Below are positions 52,990 through 62,317 of a DNA stretch of 64,000 nucleotides, in pieces. Each line of letters begins with the position of its first letter. Position 1 is the stretch's first letter. A program made the position numbers and the translations under genes. Source of the DNA: CAVTLG01 sp963735495. GTDB lineage: Bacteria > Chloroflexota > Ktedonobacteria > Ktedonobacterales > Ktedonobacteraceae. The notes under the pieces were generated by a model, which searched no databases, was not told the origin of the DNA, and was given only the letters and a program-made list of their open reading frames with translations. The DNA is taken from assembly GCA_963735495.1 (NCBI GenBank), contig CAVTLG010000011.1, forward strand, positions 1 to 64,000. The letters are read 5' to 3'.

Positions 52990-53856
52990 ATGCGGTTACG
53001 CGGCTTTCTCTTTATTTTAATGACTGCTTGCTTATTCGGCTTGGGAACTGTTCTGGCTAAACCAATAGGTGAAGCATTTCATCCATTTTTTGTTTCCTGG
53101 CTGGCCTTGTTGTGTGGTGGTCTGTGTATTTCTGCTTGTCAGCTTCTTCAACACAAGCCATTACTATCACGCATACCTCTCTCTTGTTGGAGAGATTTGT
53201 TATTGCTTGCTTGCACAGGGTCAGCTCTTCCTCAGGTCTGTCTCATTGTAGGCATTCCTCAGACCGGTGCTATTACGGGCAGCTTCCTACTTCAATTACA
53301 GGCTCCTGCAGCACTCATTTTTGCCTTGTTTTTTCTCAAGGAAAAAATCACCTGGAAGCAGATTGTAGGTACCTTACTTATGCTTGTAGGCAGCTTGTCA
53401 GTTATTCTCCGCGATTTGCATGGCTCACTGCAAATGGTTGGTAACCTGGGAGACTTGTTGGTGATGGCAGCAGCTGTAGGGCTAGGTTTCTCTTATATCC
53501 CTGGTAAACGTCTTACAAAACATGGTGATGTTTTGCAGATCAACTTGTTACGCCTATTTATCGGATCATTGCTTATTTTACCATTTCTCGCTTTACAGCC
53601 AAATATGCTATTGACGCCTCTTTCATGGACAATGGTCGGCATATTGGTTCTCTATATCATAGCAAACTATGGTCTGGGGTATATTTTTCTACAGTCTGGC
53701 CTTGGCCTTTTGCAAGCATGGGAAACCTCCACAATCTTACAGACTCTGCCACTGTTCTCAACTGTCTTTGCCCTACTTCTACTCCATGAGCCACTGACTC
53801 TCCTACAAATTATCGGTGGCTGCATCATCCTAGTTGGGGGAGCCCTTGTCATCTAA
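52990..53856 (+). CDS. EamA/DMT superfamily permease
   Basis: ATG 52990 (MRLRGFLFILMTACLFGLGT) has GAAGGA upstream; the frame is open above it. The 288-residue protein has about ten hydrophobic segments in two similar halves (ACLFGLGTVLAKPIGEAFHP; QAPAALIFALFFLKEKITWK; and near the end LFSTVFALLLLHEPLTLLQI), the EamA duplication. It would export or import small metabolites; substrate unknown. The antiporter fragment begins right after its stop. Confidence 0.85.
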   Translation: MRLRGFLFILMTACLFGLGTVLAKPIGEAFHPFFVSWLALLCGGLCISACQLLQHKPLLSRIPLSCWRDLLLLACTGSALPQVCLIVGIPQTGAITGSFLLQLQAPAALIFALFFLKEKITWKQIVGTLLMLVGSLSVILRDLHGSLQMVGNLGDLLVMAAAVGLGFSYIPGKRLTKHGDVLQINLLRLFIGSLLILPFLALQPNMLLTPLSWTMVGILVLYIIANYGLGYIFLQSGLGLLQAWETSTILQTLPLFSTVFALLLLHEPLTLLQIIGGCIILVGGALVI

Positions 53857-53869
53857 TTTATCCTCAAAA

Positions 53870-54352
53870 AGCCTTTGGAGCAGAGCTTGGAGCTGTGTAA
53901 TGGCATTGGGGATCTTTGTGCCCATCTATTTTGCAGGAATCGGATTCAATCTGGATCTGATAGATCACTTTGATCCGGGGTTCTTTCTGCTGTTCCTGCT
54001 TTTTGCCACGGTCTTTAAAATGCTGGGAATTGTTCTCTCTGCTCGGCTTGTTGGAGAAAGCTGGTTATCGAGCGTAAATTTAGGGGCGGCCATGAATACG
54101 CGTGGAGGACCAGGCATTGTACTGGCGACCTTGGGCATTATCAGCGAGAATCTGTTCACTGTACTTGTCATGGTGGCTATTATCACCTCTTTGATGGCTG
54201 GCTATTGGTTTAAATTCGTTTTGAACAAGCGATGGGAGCTTCTGCCCGATTACTCTGAAACTGAGAAGTGTGAAGTGAGTGTGACCTCTAAAGGGGATGA
54301 AAAAGGTAGCATCGAGGCTGGTGAAGTGAGACTCGGAGCGGAAGGCAGCTAG
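53870..54352 (+). pseudogene. cation:proton antiporter (Kef/CPA2-type), C-terminal fragment
   Basis: From about 53870 the frame reads ALGIFVPIYFAGIGFNLDLI, then LGIVLSARLVGESWLSSVNL, AAMNTRGGPGIVLATLGIIS and TSLMAGYWFKFVLNKRWELL. These are the last transmembrane segments of a CPA2-type antiporter, with a short cytosolic tail. About 60% of the usual N-terminal transmembrane region is absent, so this is a remnant. The ORF start at 53834 overlaps the permease end and is not meaningful. Confidence 0.65.
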
Positions 54353-54418
54353 CTATTTGCAAGTTATTTCGCACACGTTGTAAGCCGTGTAGCAGCGTGC
54401 GAAATAACTTGCAAATAG
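54353..54418. terminator. 22-bp perfect inverted repeat between convergent genes
   Basis: CTATTTGCAAGTTATTTCGC with AC (54353-54374) is exactly complementary to 54397-54418, with a 22-base centre. It starts at the antiporter stop and ends 16 bases before the LRR gene stop on the other strand, so it can serve as a bidirectional terminator, or be the ends of a tiny mobile repeat. Confidence 0.7.
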
Positions 54419-54433
54419 TGTTAGTTAAATTTT

Positions 54434-55819
54434 CTAGATGAGCACGGTGCAACCATGTTCTTCAAGTTCCTGAAGGCAATTGGGCAGGTGTGATATCTTA
54501 TTCCATCTTAAATCTAATTTATCAAGGTTTATCAAATTGCCGATACTCTCAGGAAGAGCTATCAACTTATTTGCCCGTAGATCGAGATGTCTCAAATTTG
54601 TCAGGTTGCCGATACTCTCAGGAAGAGCTATCAACTTATTTGCCCGTAGATCGAGATGTCTCAAATTTGTCAGGTTGCCGATACTCTCAGGAAGAACCCT
54701 CAGTTTATTTATAGACAAGCATAACTCTCGGAGGTTCTTAAGATTATCTATTATCTCTGGAAGATTAGCTAACTGATTACTCATTACATGTAATTCTTTT
54801 AGATTCACCAGTTTGCTCAGTGATCCAGGCAAAATAGTCAACTGGTTATTATAAACCCTCAACTCTTGGAGATTTGTGAGGTTGCCTATGCTCTCAGGGA
54901 GGGTCTCTAACTGGTTATCTGTCAGACTCAGATACATCAGACTACCCATATGCTCAAAAAGTGACTCAGAAAGAGATGTTAACCGATTATTACTTATATA
55001 GAGGAAAGTAAGATCTACTAACTTATCCAGCGACTTAGGAAGGAATGTTAGCTTGTTATGACCCAAATCCACCATACGTAGATCGGTCAATCTTCCGATC
55101 TCCTCAGCTAAAGCAGCAAAGGAGTTTTCTGCAATATTTAATGAGCGAAGGTGTAATAACTGCCAAAAAGTGTCTGGCAACGAAGTGAATCGGTTTTTCC
55201 CAATACTAATATCTTTGAGAGATATGAGTCGACAAAGATCTGCTGGAAGTGTGTCCAGCTGGTTCCCGTAGACATGCAACGTTTCGAGATTCGCCAGTTG
55301 GCATAGAGGAGTAGGCAAAGATATCAGTTGATTTCCATCTGCGTGAAGCTCTTTTAACTGCTGCAAATTTCCAAGTGACTCAGGGAGGATTGTTAACTGA
55401 TTATCATCTACAAAGAGCCTCTCCAGATGCTGCAAATTTCCAAGTGACTCAGGAAGGATTGTTAACTGATTGCCAGTCACATCGAGATGCTGAAGACAGA
55501 GGAACTGGTTGAGTGACTCAGGAAGGGTCGTTAATGCACAATATCGGCAAAATATAGCAACAACACCATTATCTTTGATACTAATACCGATGTTCGTGCT
55601 AGAGATATCTTCTTCATTCAAGAATGTAAGAGGAATAGCTGCTCCTTTATCTAGCGTCCCGCTAGTTTGAAGCAATTTCTCTAAATCTTTTATAGAGTTT
55701 CTTTCTTCGCTTGAAAGCGATGTAAAGAGATAATCACGCTTTGATTGGTTCATTAACTTTTCTCCTAAGGATACAAATTTCTCTTTATTTTCCTGGTACT
55801 GACCCATCCTCAATAACAT
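54434..55819 (-). CDS. leucine-rich-repeat protein
   Basis: The 461-residue protein starts MLLRMGQYQENKEKFVSLGE (the ATG at codon 5 is an alternative). After an ~95-residue helical N-terminus come about 16 repeats of 23 residues of the form LPESLGNLxxLxxLxxxxNQLxx, the plant- or Leptospira-like LRR type. No kinase, NTPase or membrane segment is fused, so it is a cytosolic binding scaffold. One repeat near the C-terminus is duplicated exactly at DNA level. Confidence 0.88.
   Translation of the reverse strand: MLLRMGQYQENKEKFVSLGEKLMNQSKRDYLFTSLSSEERNSIKDLEKLLQTSGTLDKGAAIPLTFLNEEDISSTNIGISIKDNGVVAIFCRYCALTTLPESLNQFLCLQHLDVTGNQLTILPESLGNLQHLERLFVDDNQLTILPESLGNLQQLKELHADGNQLISLPTPLCQLANLETLHVYGNQLDTLPADLCRLISLKDISIGKNRFTSLPDTFWQLLHLRSLNIAENSFAALAEEIGRLTDLRMVDLGHNKLTFLPKSLDKLVDLTFLYISNNRLTSLSESLFEHMGSLMYLSLTDNQLETLPESIGNLTNLQELRVYNNQLTILPGSLSKLVNLKELHVMSNQLANLPEIIDNLKNLRELCLSINKLRVLPESIGNLTNLRHLDLRANKLIALPESIGNLTNLRHLDLRANKLIALPESIGNLINLDKLDLRWNKISHLPNCLQELEEHGCTVLI
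54539..54676 (-). repeat. exact 69-bp tandem duplication in the LRR gene
   Basis: A 69-bp unit (54539-54607) is repeated at 54608-54676, and a third, diverging copy begins at 54677. The length equals exactly one 23-residue LRR, so the duplication adds one repeat in frame and is recent. Confidence 0.9.
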
Positions 55820-56769
55820 GAGGCTTGTATTAGTTTACATTGTCGGGATCTCCTGACGATTCTCAGGTTAATTTTCGCCGTTTTCAGATAAATTTTCGTT
55901 AATGTGCCAGCAGATGAGCAGCAAAATGAGCAAAGATTCTCACAAATCTGTTCGCTGCCATGCCCACGCGTTTTTGCGCTCCAACCAGGTCGCGCCAACA
56001 ACGTTTTTCACACGCCGACGAAAATTTATCTGAGAAAATTCAATGCTGCCTGTAGAGCCACTCTAGGCGATGGCTAAAACTGTAAAACTGATCTGTAAAC
56101 GAATTTTTATGTGAAAATTTTGGTGTATTTACACCTCTGGCAAGCAGTCAATATGCCACTTTGCAGCAGCGAAAAGATATGCGAGAACACATACAACAGG
56201 TTATACTGCGTAAATTGGCTTTGCAGGCGGGTGCAGAATAAAGTAGCGAAAATTTATCTGAGAAAATTTCGCTACTTTATTCTGAGAATCCACATCTCCA
56301 TCCACGAGTCGATGGCAACTTTGCACTGTGTGAGGAGTGCAGCAGCAGATTCTGAGATTGCGGTACTGACCTCCATTTCCTAGCACTCTGCTGTCCACTC
56401 TAGAGCCGTCGTCACCAATTTTATGAAATAGTCCATGACTACGCGCCTACTACGCTTTGGATTATAGCATATTAGCATCTTTCGCGCACCTCGATCACTG
56501 TACCTCTGTACCTGTATTGGCCTGTCAGTGTGATCCTGACGAAAAGCGTCATGTCACTGCGGACAGAGAGAAGCATGAAAATGGGATAGAATAGAGGGTC
56601 GAAGCTGAGGTCGTACGTATCATTAGAGCCTCAAGTCTGGCGAAAAGCTGATCCAGGTGCGTCCAGCAGAGAGAATTGTCGCCATCCGAAAGGAAGAGCA
56701 CGCGTAGGAACATTGTTGCACCAAGCGCACCTGCTCCCGACGAACCCAAACGAGAGCGAGGAAACTGTG
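55820..56769. other. gene-free AT-rich stretch with three copies of an inverted-repeat word
   Basis: CGAAAATTTATCTGA occurs near 56020-56043 and 56247-56262 and, inverted, near 55874-55896. The copy at 56234-56284 sits in a hairpin with ~20-bp arms starting CAGAATAAAGTAGCGAAA. I see no credible ORF. The copies may be remnants of one small non-autonomous element or regulator sites. The rest, from 56,400 to 56,769, shows nothing I can name. Confidence 0.55.
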
Positions 56770-57084
56770 ATGCAAGTGATCTATCCCCGATGTGCAGGAC
56801 TCGACGCTCATCAGAAAACGGTGGTGGTAACGACAATGATTACAGAGGAAGAGAGAAGCGTGCAGCGTGGACAACAAACGTTTTTGACGATGACAGAAGA
56901 TTTGTTGGCCCTTGATGATTGGTTGCGGCAACGACAGATCGAGGTGATCGCCCTCGAAAGTACAGATATTTACTAGCGTCCGGTATATAACATCTTAGAA
57001 GAAGGACGTACTGTCATCTTGGTCAACGCGCGGCACATGAAGGCGGTCCCTGGAAGGAAGACCGATCTCAAAGACAGTGAATGA
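56770..57084 (+). pseudogene. IS110 family transposase, N-terminal remnant
   Basis: ATG 56770 follows GAGGAAAC. The protein reads MQVIYPRCAGLDAHQKTVVV, LLALDDWLRQRQIEVIALES and TDIY, then a TAG at 56974 where the family has Trp, then RPVYNILEEGRTVILVNARH and GRKTDLKDSE, then TGA. The RNase H-like DEDD start (GLDAHQK) is kept; the rest of the DEDD domain and the serine domain are gone. The ~300 bases up to 57394 hold no recognisable remainder. Confidence 0.8.
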
Positions 57085-57394
57085 AGTTGACCCGCTTTTG
57101 GAAGAGGAGGGAGTCGAATGAGAATCAATGCACAGTTATATGGTACGTCGTATCTTTTCGTCAGTTATCTCGACTTCATGCCTGTAGACCCGTCAACGAC
57201 GTTCACAACAAAGCTGCCTCTGGTGCGGTGCTGTGGCAGGCAGCTGACAGGAACGCAGAGGGCGAGACTCACATCCGGCAGGAGAGGTCCGTGGGGACCG
57301 CTTCGACGACTCCAACTGACCGAGCTGCCGTGCCTTCCCACCATGTCCTCTTTTCATGTGCTTCTGCTGGGTGCCTGCTCATGGACAGGGTTCC

Positions 57395-57949
57395 CTACCT
57401 GTGCTGTTTGAGCAACGAACTGCGCAGGTGGTACAGATACGAAAGGAGTTCGGAGGTTTGTCGTCTGTTCAAAAGGTGATGGTCTGTTGGCGTGGTGACC
57501 TGAAGTACCTCGTCATGCCAGAGCACGGTGAAAGGACCAATCTTGAGTCCATCAGGAGTGAGCTGAGGGGGATGCGCGTTGAGTGCCTCGTCTTCACCGA
57601 TGGCCCCCAACGCCGCTTCCTGGAGATCACTCGCCGTCTGCTCCAATTTTGCCAGGGTGAGCATGCTGGTGGTGCCCAAATACCGTTTGAGCCTCTGTCC
57701 ATGTGCCTTCCGGTAGGCATACCAGTAGGTATCACCCCGCTGCTTCGCTTCTTGGCGTGCCGTAAAATGTCCAGATTTGCCCGTAAAGTGAAAGGAGGGC
57801 AGCCTCGCCAGCCAGGCGAACCAGTCCGGGGAATCAGCCACCAGATTCGACCGCGCCTGCGCAGAGCCATCCAGCGTATCCATGAAGAGATACCGATGGT
57901 CCGTTCCGCTCATATGTTCGACGAGATTGTAAAGGCGATGCTGCGCCAT
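57395..57949 (-). CDS. YWYAYRK-domain protein next to the Tn554-type genes
   Basis: The 184-residue protein starts MAQHRLYNLVEHMSGTDHRY with AGAGGGAC upstream. Residues ~40-115 hold the domain shared with both IS701-type elements: SPDWFAWLARLPSFHFTGKS, GHFTARQEAKQRGDTYWYAY, KRYLGTTSMLTLAKLEQTAS. The rest (DEVLQVTTPTDHHLLNRRQT) is unrecognised. It is ~120 bases downstream of tnpC on the same strand, so it may be the last gene of that transposon and bind its DNA. Confidence 0.55.
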   Translation of the reverse strand: MAQHRLYNLVEHMSGTDHRYLFMDTLDGSAQARSNLVADSPDWFAWLARLPSFHFTGKSGHFTARQEAKQRGDTYWYAYRKAHGQRLKRYLGTTSMLTLAKLEQTASDLQEAALGAIGEDEALNAHPPQLTPDGLKIGPFTVLWHDEVLQVTTPTDHHLLNRRQTSELLSYLYHLRSSLLKQHR

Positions 57950-58072
57950 GTCGTCCCTCTTTCTGGGTTTGGGTACCTTTTGTGTTCATGGGGCACTCAA
58001 CCCATTTCTTTTCAGATAGCATCTCGTTTGGTAGGGGCCTGACGATAGGCGCAGTGCCCCAACAGGGTGTGC

Positions 58073-58468
58073 TCAGAGCTGATCATACGCTTTCGCCAGG
58101 GCTACCTTGAGCTGTTGCTGAAGCCGCTGATTTTCGGCTTCTAATTCTTTGATGCGGCGATCTTTGGCAAAGATCACCAGATCGCGGCTCGCATCGGTTT
58201 TGCCTGGCGAATGCGTCGCTCGTTCGCGCACCGTCTGCTCCACGCTCTGTTGCCGAAGGGCTTCGATCCGCTCTCGAAGATCCTGCTGGCTGTAGAGATA
58301 CGCTTTACTCACCATTGCTGTCTTCGCTACCGAGTGAAAATTGATTGGCTTTTGTTCTCGGACGAGAGCAGTAATGGTCTCCTCTACCCCTTTGCGCTTT
58401 TGCATTTTGCGCTTCTGGGCGTGGACGGTAATGCCTGTTGTATTGCGCTCCCAGGTCTTTTCACTCAT
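58073..58468 (-). CDS. tnpC: TnpC-like protein (DUF6262-type) of a Tn554-family element
   Basis: The ATG at 58468 (MSEKTWERNTTGITVHAQKR) overlaps the tnpB stop by 4 bases; GGAGGAAATC lies upstream. The 131-residue protein has an HTH-like part (PINFHSVAKTAMVSKAYLYS) and a C-terminal coiled coil (DRRIKELEAENQRLQQQLKV), matching Tn554 TnpC, which aids orientation and efficiency of transposition. Confidence 0.8.
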   Translation of the reverse strand: MSEKTWERNTTGITVHAQKRKMQKRKGVEETITALVREQKPINFHSVAKTAMVSKAYLYSQQDLRERIEALRQQSVEQTVRERATHSPGKTDASRDLVIFAKDRRIKELEAENQRLQQQLKVALAKAYDQL

Positions 58469-60087
58469 ACGATTTCCTCCCGGTTGTGGTGTTGACGCTG
58501 TTCCCACTCCTCATCAGTGTACTCGCGTTCGTACTTGTCGGTCTTCGCGACGACGTGACCTTGTTTGAGTAAGGCGATGGCCGGACGGACGCGCTCATCG
58601 AGATTTTTCTGGTTCACGAGGGTCCAATGGGCATTCCCAGCTTGCTTCCCGATCTCGATGCGTTCGAGAATTTGCTGAGCGTAAGCTTCGAGCGCGGGGA
58701 GGTCATCTGGAGTAAGCACATAGGCTGGACAATGGAAACATGGGAGTTCGACAAACTTGCACATGATTTTCGCTGTCTTCAAACAACTTCCCAAAGCCAT
58801 CTTGACGTTTTGCCGATGTTCACGCACCCGCTCTGGATCAAAGGCATTCGTGCCTGCCATTGGCAAAAGCTTCTTTCCAGGAACAAACTCTGGTTTTCCA
58901 TCATTGAATTGGACGATCCCCTGTTGCACCGTCTTCTCCCAGGCGGTACGCATGGTGGTATCCAGAATTTTCGCGTAAATGAGTGTCATCTCTGGTGAAG
59001 CATGGGCCATCCACTGTTGGACCAGGACCAGGCTCATTCCGTTGTTAATGAGTTCAACGGCTTTGGTGTGGCGAAATGCATGGAGGCGAAAGTGGAAAAT
59101 GGTCCCCTGTTCATCCGTAATCTGATACTTGCTCGCCAGGTCATTCAGGCCAACTCGAATAGGGCCAGCAGCCAGAGGATCTCCTCGTAAAAAGCGGTGC
59201 CCCCTGCCTTGATGATAGACTTTTGAGGCGGGGAAAAGCCATCCATGAGGGTTTTCTGGAGCACTGTAGTGCTGCTTCACCCACATAATTTGTGCCTGGA
59301 TCACAGCGGCGACCTCCTGGCTAATGGGGATTCTATGCCCAAGGATACGCGTTTTTTGAATGTCACCGACAAGGCAATATTTCTCGTTTTGCTGCTCTAA
59401 GCAGGTTTCCCACTTGAGAGCTAAGACATCAGAGATGCGCCATCCACTTGCGCGAAGCACAAGCATCACGGGAATGTAGACAGCGGTGAGGTGATGGAGA
59501 TGTTGGTCTAATTGCACCAAGACGGCTTGCGGAATATATTTGATGGTACTCGAAGGACTCCGGTGATCCAACGGAGGATAGTGATGAGGCCAGATCAGGC
59601 GAGAGAGCGGAAGGAGGGGTTTGATGGGATGATTTGTTCGCTCCAGGTGGGAGAGCCAACCAGACAGCGCTTGAATATGGTGGTTTACATACGTATTGCT
59701 GTTCTTGAGCTTTCGGAGTTGGACATCAGCTCTGACCCAGGTAGTAAAGTCATCGATATCTTGCGTGCTCAGTTCGTGAAGATCAGTGACCCCTGGATAG
59801 CGCTGTGAGAAGAAGTGCAAAAAATGTCCAAGTCGTCTCACCAGATGGTCAATGGTATGTGAGGCCCGATCTGCGGCAACAAGATACTTCGCATACTCTT
59901 TGATGAGAGAACGCCAGTTGGTTGGAACAATGGCAAACCAGATATGGTAGTGACTGGTGTGAGCTGGATATCGTAGCCCTGGGATATTGTGAGCATCCCA
60001 ACGGTCTTTCGCAAATTCCGCCTCAAATGCGCAGGATGATACGAGCGCAGAGGTTCCATCAACCAATTGAAATGAAGGGGTTTCCAT
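58465..60087 (-). CDS. tnpB: TnpB tyrosine recombinase of a Tn554-family element
   Basis: The 540-residue protein starts METPSFQLVDGTSALVSSCA, two bases after the tnpA stop. Catalytic motifs: RASGWRISDVLAL, RLHAFRHTKAVELINNG and WMAHASPEMTLIYAKI. A Cys cluster (MCKFVELPCFHCPAYVLTPD) follows. Order tnpA-tnpB-tnpC with overlaps is the Tn554 arrangement. Confidence 0.9.
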   Translation of the reverse strand: METPSFQLVDGTSALVSSCAFEAEFAKDRWDAHNIPGLRYPAHTSHYHIWFAIVPTNWRSLIKEYAKYLVAADRASHTIDHLVRRLGHFLHFFSQRYPGVTDLHELSTQDIDDFTTWVRADVQLRKLKNSNTYVNHHIQALSGWLSHLERTNHPIKPLLPLSRLIWPHHYPPLDHRSPSSTIKYIPQAVLVQLDQHLHHLTAVYIPVMLVLRASGWRISDVLALKWETCLEQQNEKYCLVGDIQKTRILGHRIPISQEVAAVIQAQIMWVKQHYSAPENPHGWLFPASKVYHQGRGHRFLRGDPLAAGPIRVGLNDLASKYQITDEQGTIFHFRLHAFRHTKAVELINNGMSLVLVQQWMAHASPEMTLIYAKILDTTMRTAWEKTVQQGIVQFNDGKPEFVPGKKLLPMAGTNAFDPERVREHRQNVKMALGSCLKTAKIMCKFVELPCFHCPAYVLTPDDLPALEAYAQQILERIEIGKQAGNAHWTLVNQKNLDERVRPAIALLKQGHVVAKTDKYEREYTDEEWEQRQHHNREEIV

Positions 60088-60089
60088 GA

Positions 60090-61217
60090 TTACTTCCCTT
60101 CATGTGATACTAAGCCGAGGCTGACTGCGGCTTGTGTTTTCTCCCATGCCGTTCGCAGAGCTTCCCCAGAGGAATGCACATAGGTCTGGTAGGTTTGTTG
60201 AAAAGAGGCATGCCCGGCCCGTTCCTGAAGAAGCTCTGGAGCCCACCCTTGCTCTGCCAGAGCGGTGAGCATCGTGTGGCGAAGAATGTGTGGTGTGACC
60301 GCAATGCCCGTGCGAGATCGGAGCCGCCGAAAAAGCAAATCTACATCAGCATAGCTGAGCGCCTGGCCTGCGCGCGTGCCCTGGCGTTTAATGAACAAAT
60401 GGTTGGTTTCCACCTCGGCGGTGTGTGCGATCCCAACGTAGGCCACGATCTCGTCGATGAGATCTGCTGAAACATCGAGAGCACGAGGAGCGTGGACGGT
60501 TTTGATCTCAGCACCGTTCTCAAGGGATCCCCGATCACAAATGTGTAGCTTGTTTTCGGCTACATCGACATCTTGCACCCAGAGCGCGAGTGCTTCTCCC
60601 ACGCGGATTGCCAATTCATAGAGGAGTCGTACTAGGAGACGATCCCGTTGGTTGCAACAAGCATCAAGGAGAAGCTTCACTTGATCCTTGGTGATGGTCT
60701 TTGGGCGAAGGTGCCTGGCCTCTTTCTGCTTGAGAATATTTTTCTCGACAGGCGATCCCTTGGTAAGATGATGCAGGAACGATTTGTAGCGCCTGGCGCG
60801 AGCGGGAAGGAAGGTGGTTGTGGTCTCTTTGACATTCCTCTCGACCTCTTCCAGCCGCCAGTGGTAATCATAAAAGCTCCGTACCACCGTGAGAGCATGA
60901 TTAATGGTCCGGTTAGAACGCGCCTGGGGAACGGGATGAGCAGAGAGCACCTTGAGTGACCCAGAGGGTAACTTGAGCCAGAGCACAAAACGCGAGAGAT
61001 CATCCAGCGTGACCTGTTGCCAGTTGAGTTGCTGCTGGGTGAGGTATTCCCAGTAGTGTTTGAGTGAGTACGCATAGGAACGAAGGGTCTGACGAGCTGA
61101 GCCAACGCAGTCAAGGTATTTCAGATAGCGAACAATCGGCTCAACAAGTCTGCCATTTTCGTCAATGACGACATAACGGCGTTGACCGTCCTGTATCTCA
61201 ATTTCAACAACACGCAT
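60090..61217 (-). CDS. tnpA: TnpA tyrosine recombinase of a Tn554-family element
   Basis: The 375-residue protein starts MRVVEIEIQDGQRRYVVIDE with GGAAGGGAAG upstream. It has a core-binding domain (SARQTLRSYAYSLKHYWEYL), then YELAIRVGEALALW, TPHILRHTMLTALAEQG and RAGHASFQQTYQTYVH. It is the first gene of the set. The ~330 bases upstream (61218-61549) hold no gene; I could not identify the element's end there. Confidence 0.9.
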   Translation of the reverse strand: MRVVEIEIQDGQRRYVVIDENGRLVEPIVRYLKYLDCVGSARQTLRSYAYSLKHYWEYLTQQQLNWQQVTLDDLSRFVLWLKLPSGSLKVLSAHPVPQARSNRTINHALTVVRSFYDYHWRLEEVERNVKETTTTFLPARARRYKSFLHHLTKGSPVEKNILKQKEARHLRPKTITKDQVKLLLDACCNQRDRLLVRLLYELAIRVGEALALWVQDVDVAENKLHICDRGSLENGAEIKTVHAPRALDVSADLIDEIVAYVGIAHTAEVETNHLFIKRQGTRAGQALSYADVDLLFRRLRSRTGIAVTPHILRHTMLTALAEQGWAPELLQERAGHASFQQTYQTYVHSSGEALRTAWEKTQAAVSLGLVSHEGK

Positions 61218-61549
61218 GCGCCTCTTCCCTTCCTCTTCATCTACCTCAGCAGCACTGTTATCTACTTCTCAGTATACGTGCTTTACCAAATGATATTCAT
61301 CAAGATAATGGTTCTCTGACAGGGCACAGAGGCTTGCAAAGCATACTTCGTGTACTTTGTTGCCTCTATCGAAAAGGAATCGAGATAACGTCAGGATCAC
61401 ACCGTTAGGCCATAAGAAAAGAAGATTTCAATGGGCTTCGTTGGTTCGGTAGCCACTTGGTCCATTTCTTCCTAATATTCCTTTCCAAGTAGTAAAGGAA
61501 CATTTTTTCTGCTTAAATGCGTAAACTTGTAAATATGTTCCATACCTTT

Positions 61550-62167
61550 TCAGTTTCCTGGCTCTGCTACTATTTGATGCTGCTTCATCCAATGACTCAG
61601 GTTTCGGCGGGTAGTTCCGTACTTCTTGGCGATCCAGGTCTTGGTAGCCCCATTCTTGAGCAATGCCGTTATTTCTACCTGGTACGCATCTAATTTGCTT
61701 TTGCCAACGCCTTTGGGGCGACCCAACGGTATCCCCTGCTGTTTGCGTGCCTGAAGCGCTTCGGTGGTCCGCTGGGAGATCAGATCGCGCTCGATTTCGG
61801 CTGCCATAGCAAAGGCCATCGCGACGATCTTGCTCTGAATACTGTTGTTGAGTTGCCAGTTCCCTTTCACGGCGTAGACACAGACGCCCTTCTGGGTTGC
61901 CAGGGAGAGAATTTCCATACACTCCAGCATGCTGCGGCCCAGGCGAGACAGCTCGCTCACAATGATGGTATCACCAGCCTCGGCATTCTCCAGTATGGCG
62001 GCAATCTGCCGCTTGCGCCAAGAGATTTTGCCGGAGATTTTCTCTTCGATAAACTGGACGTGCCCCAGGTGTGTATCATTCGCAAGTTTCAAAATGTCTG
62101 CTTTATTCTTTTCCAGATCCTGGTCCAGTTTGGAGACTCGTAAGTAGGCAAACGTTTGTCCCGGCAT
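61550..62167 (-). CDS. serine recombinase, Pin/resolvase type
   Basis: The 205-residue protein begins MPGQTFAYLRVSKLDQDLEK, with the nucleophile S12, then FIEEKISGKISWRKR, IIVSELSRLGRSMLECMEIL and MAFAMAAEIERDLISQRT. The C-terminal HTH reads ITALLKNGATKTWIAKKYGT. It is of normal invertase or resolvase length. No paired inversion sites are evident nearby, so it may belong to a neighbouring element. Confidence 0.88.
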   Translation of the reverse strand: MPGQTFAYLRVSKLDQDLEKNKADILKLANDTHLGHVQFIEEKISGKISWRKRQIAAILENAEAGDTIIVSELSRLGRSMLECMEILSLATQKGVCVYAVKGNWQLNNSIQSKIVAMAFAMAAEIERDLISQRTTEALQARKQQGIPLGRPKGVGKSKLDAYQVEITALLKNGATKTWIAKKYGTTRRNLSHWMKQHQIVAEPGN

Positions 62168-62317
62168 GCTTTTCCCTCGTTTTGTGGTTAATGGGAATGA
62201 AAATCTCTTCTGTGCCAGTTATTTTACCCGAAAGTGAGTAAAAATGCTAGTGTGTTTTGTGTGCGTAAGTGGGAAAAGAAAACGATCGTTTCCTTTGCCC
62301 ACAACCTCGCTTTTCCA

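Noticed and set aside
57081..58042. Plus-strand frames between the IS110 remnant and tnpC.
   Set aside because: They are antisense to the YWYAYRK-domain gene or lack any IS110 similarity.
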